Shown here piece by piece: positions 1 to 6,098 of a stretch of 34,132 bases of DNA. The notes under the pieces were generated by a model. The model was given only the letters and a program-made list of their open reading frames with translations. It had not been told where the DNA came from and made no database searches. Each line of letters starts with the position of its first letter. The first letter of the stretch is position 1. The position numbers and the translations under genes are program-made. This DNA comes from a virus. The DNA is taken from the IMG/VR virus record IMGVR_UViG_3300036851_000517, positions 1 to 34,132 of that record; one strand, written 5' to 3'.

Positions 1-75
1 GGCCAGCACGTCGTTGGCGCGGTCCAGGGCGACCGACTCAGGGATGGCGCGCACGACGCTGAAGCGCCCGTCCAT
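1..75 (-). CDS. Unidentified protein, N-terminal fragment cut by window edge
   Basis: Only the first 25 codons are present, beginning MDGRFSVVRAIPESVALDRA; the rest lies beyond the left edge. The ATG at 75-73 shares one base with the TGA of the Fis-type HTH gene (TGATG), the coupling seen throughout this phage, which supports the start. It would be the second gene of the leftward early operon. Too little remains to name a function. Confidence 0.55.
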   Translation of the reverse strand, partial: MDGRFSVVRAIPESVALDRANDVLA

Positions 76-260
76 CAGACGGCGACCTCGTCGACCGACT
101 CGTAGCGCACCACGGGCCGGATGCCGAACTCGCGCATGCGCCGGTACAGCGTTCGCTCGCTGACGTCCAGCGCTTGGGCGGCCGCAGCGACGTCGCCGGA
201 GGCGACCTCGAGGGCCTTCAGGATTTCCTCGGACGTAATCGGGAATCGTCGTGACCGCAT
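75..260 (-). CDS. Fis-type helix-turn-helix DNA-binding protein
   Basis: A 61-residue protein from the ATG at 260. Residues about 6-45 read as a Fis/HTH_8 DNA-binding unit: helix ITSEEILKALE, then GDVAAAAQALDVSERTLYRR as the helix-turn-helix. In this family the fold binds DNA as a dimer or follows a sigma-54 activator domain; here it stands alone with only a short acidic tail. An ORF opening exists upstream to 323, but the ATG at 260 sits 6 nt after a -10-like hexamer, so a leaderless transcript from this ATG is the better reading. It diverges from the repressor-like gene at 348, the position of a Cro-like or early regulator. The family call rests on pattern; the role is inferred. Confidence 0.75.
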   Translation of the reverse strand: MRSRRFPITSEEILKALEVASGDVAAAAQALDVSERTLYRRMREFGIRPVVRYESVDEVAV

Positions 261-295
261 GACGCCACTCTGGCGCCTAGACGCCACAATGTCAA
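261..295 (-). promoter_or_regulatory. Promoter and operator-like repeats for the leftward early operon
   Basis: Read leftward, TTGACA (295-290) is followed after 17 nt by CAGAGT (272-267), then 6 nt to the ATG at 260, so the mRNA would be leaderless or nearly so. Two direct copies of GACGCCAC (261-268 and 280-287, plus-strand reading) flank an inverted TGGCGCC (271-277) and lie across the spacer and -10. This is a good candidate operator for the repressor-like protein or the Fis-type protein. The -35 is a perfect match; the -10 is weak. Confidence 0.55.
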
Positions 296-347
296 TACCC
301 CGCCATTTCGATGCCGCACGCACCGCGCGGGCGATTAGCCTGCAGGC

Positions 348-725
348 GTGGGCGAGCTCCTAGGCCTCTTCGAGGGAAAGGCGCTGCACCGGGCCCTGAC
401 CGAAGCCGGGCATGAGGTCAGCGTTCGGACCGTCCAGCGCTGGGTCTCGGGTCAGACGCCGCCGAAGGCTCAGGACATGGCGGCCATCCGCAGGCTGCTC
501 GAGCTGACCGATGAGGAAGCCGCCCCGCCAGCGTGGGCGGAGCGGCTCATGGATGAGGCCGTGACGCGGGTTATCGAGGCGCTGGCACCGGCTGATCTGC
601 GAGAGGCCGCGGAGCTGCTGATCGCACGGCTAGAAGCGCTGCCACCGCCTCCCGTCGGTTCGTCTCCCGGCTCTGACGCATCAGCAGCTCCGGGCGCCGT
701 AGAGCGGCCAGAGCCAGGACCCTGA
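348..725 (+). CDS. Repressor-like helix-turn-helix protein
   Basis: A 125-residue protein starting at GTG 348. Residues 8-50 suggest an XRE-like helix-turn-helix (GKALHRALTEAG, then VSVRTVQRWVSGQTPPKAQD), followed by a helical, acidic middle and a Pro/Ser/Gly-rich tail from about residue 98. It diverges from the Fis-type gene across 87 bp with operator-like repeats, which is how a phage immunity repressor and its early operon are arranged. It lacks a recognisable LexA/CI-type peptidase domain, so RecA-driven self-cleavage is not indicated. TAGCCT lies 6 nt before the GTG, the same geometry as the leftward promoter, but no clear -35 accompanies it. The repressor role is inferred from position and fold. 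Confidence 0.65.
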   Translation: MGELLGLFEGKALHRALTEAGHEVSVRTVQRWVSGQTPPKAQDMAAIRRLLELTDEEAAPPAWAERLMDEAVTRVIEALAPADLREAAELLIARLEALPPPPVGSSPGSDASAAPGAVERPEPGP

Positions 726-759
726 TGGCGTCGATGCCGAGCTGGTGGACGTCGTGCAT
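571..759 (-). CDS. Possible 62-residue protein antisense to repressor end
   Basis: The frame from ATG 759 has a strong ribosome binding site (GGGGAGGAGG, 4 nt upstream of the ATG) and a helical, Arg/Ala-rich product beginning MHDVHQLGIDAIRVLALAAL. It overlaps the last 155 bp of the repressor-like gene in antisense. The Shine-Dalgarno match is the only real support, and long chance frames are common at this GC. It would be transcribed toward the repressor from the 760-900 interval, where no promoter is evident. Confidence 0.25.
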   Translation of the reverse strand: MHDVHQLGIDAIRVLALAALRRPELLMRQSRETNRREAVAALLAVRSAAPRPLADQPVPAPR

Positions 760-878
760 AAGGCCTCCTCCCCTAGAGCGACCTGCCCGTCGGGTCCGCT
801 GCCGGGCAACTGCAGCGGGGCACGAGCCCATGTTGAATCCTGCTTGATGGGACGGCTAGTCCCACTGGGGTCGGTTGT

Positions 879-894
879 GGTGCGGTCACGCACC
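879..894. promoter_or_regulatory. Perfect 6-bp palindrome ahead of the plus-strand membrane genes
   Basis: GGTGCG (879-884) and CGCACC (889-894) surround GTCA, ending 15 nt before the Shine-Dalgarno of the 37-residue membrane peptide. A second small hairpin, GGGAC/GTCCC, lies at 849-863. Either could be an operator or a weak terminator after the repressor gene. TTGAAT at 833-838 is a possible -35 without a convincing -10. Nothing else is evident in 726-910. Confidence 0.3.
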
Positions 895-921
895 CGTAAG
901 TACAGACTCAGGAGGTGACCG

Positions 922-1035
922 GTGCAGTTCCGGTGGCCGAGCGATAGAACCCAGAGGGTAATCAGCCTCGTCCTTCTGGTCCTGCTTCTCCTCGCGGTAT
1001 GGATCGCTTGGGCGATTGGGCTGCCCATTGACTAG
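922..1035 (+). CDS. 37-residue single-pass membrane peptide
   Basis: GTG 922 is preceded by the excellent Shine-Dalgarno AGGAGGT. The product has a basic N-terminus (VQFRWPSDRTQR) and one hydrophobic helix (about residues 13-34, rich in Leu/Val/Ile/Trp), then PID and stop; the orientation is likely N-in. It ends inside the start region of the GT87-like gene, so the two are probably translationally coupled. It may be a small partner or anchor of the glycosyltransferase. No family was recognised. Confidence 0.6.
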   Translation: MQFRWPSDRTQRVISLVLLVLLLLAVWIAWAIGLPID

Positions 1036-1948
1036 ATTGCCCTGGCTGCAGGCGCTCGCCACCCGATACCTGCTGCCCGCGTGGTTCACGATCTGGAGCA
1101 TCTACGTCGTCGGCGGCATCCTGCAGTGGGGCGGGATCGGTGGGGACGCCCTGATCTATCACCGCGCGGTGACAACCTGGCTGGCGGGTGGTAGTCCGTG
1201 GGACGCCGCGATCGTGGGGCCCTCGGGCGATTCGTTCCATTTCTACGCGCTGCCGCCGGCGGTGATCCTGCTGGCACCGTTCGGCCTGTTACCAGAGGCG
1301 TGGGTGCAGCTCGTCGGTGTCGTCATCCAAGCGGCCGCGGCCATCTACGTCGTCCGCCGCCTCGAGCTGCCCTGGTGGTGGCTGCTCTTCCCACCGATCA
1401 TGTCTGGCGTGCTGGCAGCGAACCCGAGCATCGCGCTCCTCGCCGTGCTGATCGCCTCCGGTCCGGTTGTGAAGGCCATCGGGCCGGTGCTCAAGGTGTA
1501 CGCGGTGCTGCCGTTGCTTGGTGAAGGGCGCTGGCGGGCGCTGGCGATCGCAGGTGGATTCACCGCGCTGACCGTCGTGCTCTGGCCGGGGCTGTGGAAT
1601 CAGTTCGTCACTGGCGCAACCGCCCGCGAGGCCCAGCTCATGGCTGAGAGCAACGGCGGCTTCTCCGCTTACCAGTACGGCCTCGGGGTGACGGCGCTGG
1701 TCGGCGTCGCGCTGCTGATCCTAGCCTGGTTCGATCGCCGAGCCGCCGGCTGGCTGGCGCCGATCGCCGTCTGGCCGGCCTCGCAGTTCCACTGGGCCAC
1801 CCTCGCCCTTCCGCTCCGGACGCCCTGGCTGGCCGCCACGCTGGCAGTCCATGTCCAGGGCCTCCCTGTGGTCGCGGTGCTCGGCTATATCCTGTGGCGC
1901 TGTGGTCGCCAGAACCGTCCACCTCAGAACTCGATCAGCTCGCCGTAG
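1016..1948 (+). CDS. GT87-like (DUF2029) multi-pass membrane glycosyltransferase
   Basis: About 310 residues with many hydrophobic segments. It shows the GT-C/GT87 signature order: an N-terminal helix, a periplasm-side loop GDALIYHRAVTTWLAGGSPW carrying the candidate catalytic Asp, then FHFYALPPAVILLAPFGLLP. Family members transfer a sugar from a polyprenyl-phosphate donor to envelope glycans; this one is shorter than the roughly 400-residue norm. The start is uncertain: TTG at 1016, or TTG at 1028 overlapping the stop of the 37-residue peptide. It follows the repressor on the same strand and converges with the tail genes, with a 25-bp tail-to-tail overlap. It is thus set up for expression in a lysogen, where changing surface sugars (conversion, superinfection exclusion) is a plausible role. 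Acceptor and donor are unknown. Confidence 0.75.
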   Translation: MGCPLTRLPWLQALATRYLLPAWFTIWSIYVVGGILQWGGIGGDALIYHRAVTTWLAGGSPWDAAIVGPSGDSFHFYALPPAVILLAPFGLLPEAWVQLVGVVIQAAAAIYVVRRLELPWWWLLFPPIMSGVLAANPSIALLAVLIASGPVVKAIGPVLKVYAVLPLLGEGRWRALAIAGGFTALTVVLWPGLWNQFVTGATAREAQLMAESNGGFSAYQYGLGVTALVGVALLILAWFDRRAAGWLAPIAVWPASQFHWATLALPLRTPWLAATLAVHVQGLPVVAVLGYILWRCGRQNRPPQNSISSP

Positions 1949-2556
1949 CTGCCAGCCTCGATGCTGACCGTGCTGCCGCCGACTTCGCTCGCGAAGCGCA
2001 AGGCGAGCGTGCCGCTGGCGCTGGGGATGCAGGTGCCTTCGACGATCGCCATGACGCCGCTCCCGCCCGGTCCGCCGGTGGTGCTGACGATGCTGTTGTC
2101 AACCACCGAAATCTGCCCATTGGCTATCGACACGCTGTTGCTCGCCGCAGCGGTGGGGATGAACCCGCCGTAACGAATTGACGTCATGGCCGGCCCGTTG
2201 ACCGCGAGGCGCAGGGCCGTCGTGTTGACGGCGGTGAAGAAGAACACGACGAATCGGAAGCGGTAGGTGACGCCTGACGACACGGCGAACGTGAGCCCCG
2301 TGACATCAGCGAATGACGTGCTCGACGAGTCGCGCTGGGCAGTATTCCGGACCAGGGTGATGGCACCGGAGCCGCCACCGCCACCGCCAGCCGGGAAGTC
2401 GGTCACCGTGCCTGCCGGATCCTTCAGGTGAATATCCCCGTCTTCACCCACGAAGAGGCGCCGATAATCGGCGGGAGGGTTGGTGAAGTCAGACCCGTCG
2501 TCCGCGCTCTCGCGGATCAGCAGCGCGTAGGCCTTCTCGTCCTCGATGGCTCCCAT
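1924..2556 (-). CDS. Tail fibre-like protein (receptor-binding candidate)
   Basis: A 210-residue protein, last of the leftward structural run. Residues 1-58 include RRLFVGEDGDIHLKDPAGTV, which resembles RVYFKSDGHIYAKDDAGTEY near the end of the preceding tail protein. A Gly-rich linker (residues 56-63) follows, then a Ser/Thr/Val-rich beta region of about 145 residues reminiscent of trimeric fibre-tip heads. There is no signal peptide or membrane segment. Its position after the large tail protein and its composition suggest a distal fibre or receptor-binding tip. It begins 9 nt after the stop of the preceding gene. The exact head fold was not recognised. Confidence 0.65.
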   Translation of the reverse strand: MGAIEDEKAYALLIRESADDGSDFTNPPADYRRLFVGEDGDIHLKDPAGTVTDFPAGGGGGGSGAITLVRNTAQRDSSSTSFADVTGLTFAVSSGVTYRFRFVVFFFTAVNTTALRLAVNGPAMTSIRYGGFIPTAAASNSVSIANGQISVVDNSIVSTTGGPGGSGVMAIVEGTCIPSASGTLALRFASEVGGSTVSIEAGSYGELIEF

Positions 2557-2565
2557 AGCTGGCTC

Positions 2566-5500
2566 CTAAGCTTCGCTCGCATAGATGAAGTCGCTGCCGT
2601 CGCTGGCCTGCAGGATGTCGTCAAAGACGATCGGCGTGGCGTGGTCGCTGGCGAGGAGCAGCGGCCCGATCCCGCCTCCCGGTGCGGTGGCGCTGGTGTG
2701 CGAATGCGAGTCGTCCACGACGCTCGGGTTGGGGTAGGTCCCAGACAGGTCGCCGCCAGCAGCTCCGCTCGGCGCCCCGCTCGTCAGGTCGTACTCGGTG
2801 CCGGCGTCGTCCTTGGCGTAGATGTGGCCGTCGCTCTTGAAGTAGACCCGCCCGAAGCCCGAGGGTGGCGTGGCGGGAGCCGAGCCGTGCTCGGCCATCT
2901 CCACGATGCCGGTGAACGAGCCCGAGTCCAGGACGTAGTGCTGGTCGGTGACCGCCGCCTCGACGGTGTCGTGGAAGTCGCCCTGAAACACGCTCTTGAC
3001 GGTCATGCCGGTCGGCGTCGAGAGGCCGGCGGTGCCGTTGGTGTTGGTGTTGTTGACGATCCAGATGTTGCCGCCGCACAGGTCGCGAATGCCGTAACTG
3101 GTCTGGTGCTCCACCGGCCCGAGGATGAACGTATTCAACGTGGCGTTCTCGTTGACCGTGTCACCGATCACGAAGCCGTGGCCGTTGTAGGCGGTCTGGT
3201 GGACGCGCACCTGGTTGCCCTGGAAGCCGAAGACGTTGCTCCCGCTCCTGACGTTGAAGGCGGTGCCGTCGATGTTGTTCAGGCGTAGGACCCGAATGTC
3301 GTTGTTGAAGCAGCCGAAATCGCTGACGCCATCCTGGTCCACGTTGATGCCGTGGCCCGACACCTGATTGATGTCGCCGATCCAGACCCGGTTGTCGCTG
3401 AAGCGCCGCATCAGGACGGCCTGGGTGACGGTGTACGTCGCCTTGACGCCGTCGATACGCCCCAGCTGCAGATCCAGGCAGTTGAGAATCTCGTCTCCGG
3501 CAGCCGGCGCGAGATTGACCATGGTGGTTAGGTTGGCGGCCGCCGAGAGCCTCGCGGCGCGACCATCGAAGGTCAGCCATAGGCCGGCGGCCAAGCCGGT
3601 GAGGGGCGTGAAGTCGACAGCAGCCGAGAGGTGGTAGGTGCCAGGGAGAAGCAGGATCGAGCTGCTCAGCGTGCGTACCGCAGCAGCAGATATGGCCGCG
3701 TTGATCTCGGTCTGATCGGCTACCCCGTCGCAGACGACGTCGGCGATCGCGCTGAGCGCACCCGGCGTGTCGTAGGCGGCGATGACCGTGGTGAAGGGCG
3801 GGCGGTGCTTACCGACCAGGTCGTCGTAGACGTGGCTATGGTCGCCGCGCTCGAGGCACGGATCGCTCCCTGTCAGCCCGATCGACAGCCGCGCATAGAC
3901 GCCGGCGACGTTACCGCTGTTGCCGTTCCAGCCCATGACCGAGATGCAGTTGGTGCCGACTACCAAGACGGACGGATCGACCGCGAAAGTGTGGACATCA
4001 GTGATATCGGACTCAGAGCCGAACCGAGTGCCGAGGGCGGCCACCAGCGTGCCGTTGATGCGAACGTCGCAGCCGTTGTCGGCGACGACCTGCAGAACAA
4101 CTTTGGCTGGGATCTCATCGACCTCGAACTCCTTGCGGTAGGCGCGCTCTTCCTGGGTGGGCCTGCTGCCGCTCGCGCTCCAAATCCACAGCGAGCTGCC
4201 AGCGTCGTACCACAGGGCGTCGGTGACGACGATGGGGTTGCCATAGGCCGAGTCGTCGAAGCCGGCATCGTGCCAGCCCGCTGGAGCCGAGCCGAGCGCC
4301 TGCTTCCAATCGACGCCGGTCTCTACGACCTGCGTCGGCGCGCACCGCCGAGCGCGATGCTGCGACCCCGCCTCTGAGGCCTGCCCAGCCGACCAGTTGA
4401 AGGTCGACCCGATGCCGAAAATGACCTGGTAATCGCCGTTGGCCTCGTCGCCGGTCTTCAGCCGCCAGGTGATCGAGGCGAGCGGCGACACCTCCTCGTT
4501 GGCGTCGTATGGGCCCGAGCCGGAGTGGTGGGTGACGAGGTCGCCGAGCCAGACGTGGCCGTCGGCGATGTCGGGCGCTGGCTCGTAGATGCCGGCGGCC
4601 GGGTTGTCGCCGTGATCGTGGAGCGGGATCTCCCAGGCGTCGGTCTGGCGCTTACGCGCTTCGATGTGGGCCAGGCCAGCGGCATCGAGCTGGCCGGGGT
4701 CGGAGGCCTCCGGCATGGGTAGGAAGCCCCAGCGCACGACGTCGCCGGCCGACCAATCCGGATCCACCACGGTGCGGTAGGCGAAGTCAGCCCCGCCCAC
4801 CAGGCAATGCGAGATGTAGACCGAGCCGCGCACCTTGCGGGCGATAGCGACCGCCACGTTGACGCCCTTCTCGAGGCGCACCGTGTTGGCACCGAATGCG
4901 CCCGAGCGGTCGGTCCCGTGCGACAGGTAGGCGTTCAGTTTGAAGAGGGGCGTCAGCTCGAAGACGACGCCCCCGAGCTGGTCCATCCGCGCCAGCAGGG
5001 TCAGGCCGTCGTCGCCGACGTCCGCACCCTGGGCCTCGCCATCCAGGAAGGGCACCGCCGCGCCGTCGGTGTCGAGGTCATAGTCGAAGGAGCTGTGGTC
5101 GACCTCGTCGATGCCGCTCGGCGAGTTGAGCAGCATCTCGACGATCGCCCGCTTGTACATCGGGATCGGATGTGCATTCGAGGCGCCGGCGAAGTTGCCC
5201 TGGCTGTCGAGGTCCCAGTAGCCCTCGATCGGATCCTTGCCGCCCGCCAAGTTGGAGTCGTTGTCCATCATGCCGCGCGCGAGGTAGGCGACCTGACCGC
5301 GGCCACCCCAGACCATCCACTCGTCCCCGGGCCCCTGCTTGGCCGACAGGTCGATCGGCGCGCCCTCGAGGAAGGCACCACCCATCACGCCGGCGTCGGA
5401 GTGCACGAGCAGGTAGCGGTCCTGCACCAGCAGCGCGGCCGAGGGGTGGTGGCGGTTGATCTTGCCCAGGAAGCGCCCGGTGCCGTGCTCGTGGACCTCG

Positions 5501-5613
5501 TACTCGAGCTCGGTCCAGTCGTCGACCGTGCCCAGCGACTTCGAGGCGATGTGCGCCTCCTCGGTGGGCAGGTCGTTGGCGGCGTAGACCGTGGTGTAGA
5601 GGCGCGCGGTCAC
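2566..5613 (-). CDS. Large tail/baseplate protein with beta-helix spike region
   Basis: 1015 residues from the GTG at 5613, which overlaps the previous stop as GTGA; that is why this start is preferred to the in-frame codon at 5634. Domains in order: a baseplate/tail-adaptor region resembling ReqiPepy6 Gp37-like siphovirus proteins (about 1-400); a beta-sandwich resembling galactose-binding modules (about 435-580; AYRKEFEVDEIPAKVVLQVV, INGTLVAALG); a parallel beta-helix of pectate-lyase type (about 610-900, beginning with ADVVCDGVADQTEINAAI and rich in Asn/Gly turns); and a C-terminal fibre segment with the repeat GDLSGTYPNPSV. It probably joins the tail tip to host glycans, and the helix may bind or cleave a polysaccharide. 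The mosaic is clear by eye; domain limits are approximate. Confidence 0.75.
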   Translation of the reverse strand: MTARLYTTVYAANDLPTEEAHIASKSLGTVDDWTELEYEVHEHGTGRFLGKINRHHPSAALLVQDRYLLVHSDAGVMGGAFLEGAPIDLSAKQGPGDEWMVWGGRGQVAYLARGMMDNDSNLAGGKDPIEGYWDLDSQGNFAGASNAHPIPMYKRAIVEMLLNSPSGIDEVDHSSFDYDLDTDGAAVPFLDGEAQGADVGDDGLTLLARMDQLGGVVFELTPLFKLNAYLSHGTDRSGAFGANTVRLEKGVNVAVAIARKVRGSVYISHCLVGGADFAYRTVVDPDWSAGDVVRWGFLPMPEASDPGQLDAAGLAHIEARKRQTDAWEIPLHDHGDNPAAGIYEPAPDIADGHVWLGDLVTHHSGSGPYDANEEVSPLASITWRLKTGDEANGDYQVIFGIGSTFNWSAGQASEAGSQHRARRCAPTQVVETGVDWKQALGSAPAGWHDAGFDDSAYGNPIVVTDALWYDAGSSLWIWSASGSRPTQEERAYRKEFEVDEIPAKVVLQVVADNGCDVRINGTLVAALGTRFGSESDITDVHTFAVDPSVLVVGTNCISVMGWNGNSGNVAGVYARLSIGLTGSDPCLERGDHSHVYDDLVGKHRPPFTTVIAAYDTPGALSAIADVVCDGVADQTEINAAISAAAVRTLSSSILLLPGTYHLSAAVDFTPLTGLAAGLWLTFDGRAARLSAAANLTTMVNLAPAAGDEILNCLDLQLGRIDGVKATYTVTQAVLMRRFSDNRVWIGDINQVSGHGINVDQDGVSDFGCFNNDIRVLRLNNIDGTAFNVRSGSNVFGFQGNQVRVHQTAYNGHGFVIGDTVNENATLNTFILGPVEHQTSYGIRDLCGGNIWIVNNTNTNGTAGLSTPTGMTVKSVFQGDFHDTVEAAVTDQHYVLDSGSFTGIVEMAEHGSAPATPPSGFGRVYFKSDGHIYAKDDAGTEYDLTSGAPSGAAGGDLSGTYPNPSVVDDSHSHTSATAPGGGIGPLLLASDHATPIVFDDILQASDGSDFIYASEA

Positions 5614-6098
5614 GAGCCCAGCGTCACTTCCCACTCAGGCGGGTTGGTGGCCTCGAACTCGATCACCGTATCCCACTGCTCCCAGCCGTAGTGCACGGGC
5701 GACTCGAAGCGCAGCCAGCCGGCGCTGATGGTGGCCTCATCGCCGGTATCGAGGCCCTCCACCATCGGGCCCACCCCCTTGATCACGACGTCGGCCCGGG
5801 TCTCAACCGCACAGGCCGTCTTCAGCGCGAGCACGGCTGCGCGGAAGGCGAGGCGTCGAGCCGCGCGGGTGGCGCCCACCCCGAAGACTGAGCCCTCCAG
5901 GCGGACGAGCTGCAGGCGCTTCTCGAACTGGCCGGCGGCGCTAGGCGTGTAGTAACCCTCGCGCCCGGGGATCAGGACCCGCTGCCCGCTGACGGTGGGT
6001 ACGCCAGCGGTGGGCCCAGTGGCCGGGTCGATGTCGAACCAGTAGCCGTCGGCCAGGTCCTGCACGTCGAGCGCGCCGATGAAGACGCCGTGGCTCAT
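5610..6098 (-). CDS. Distal tail protein (Dit-like)
   Basis: 162 residues from ATG 6098, which overlaps the tape-measure stop as ATGA; an in-frame ATG at 6104 is the alternative. It is placed directly after the tape measure and before the large tail protein, the Dit position in siphovirus tail-tip modules. Sequence features fit: a Gly/aromatic-rich beta N-terminus (PGREGYYTPSAAG), a central RLQLVRLEGSV strand pair, and a C-terminal beta region ending FEATNPPEWEV. Dit proteins form the hexameric ring connecting the tail tube to the baseplate. The assignment leans on gene order. Confidence 0.65.
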   Translation of the reverse strand: MSHGVFIGALDVQDLADGYWFDIDPATGPTAGVPTVSGQRVLIPGREGYYTPSAAGQFEKRLQLVRLEGSVFGVGATRAARRLAFRAAVLALKTACAVETRADVVIKGVGPMVEGLDTGDEATISAGWLRFESPVHYGWEQWDTVIEFEATNPPEWEVTLGS

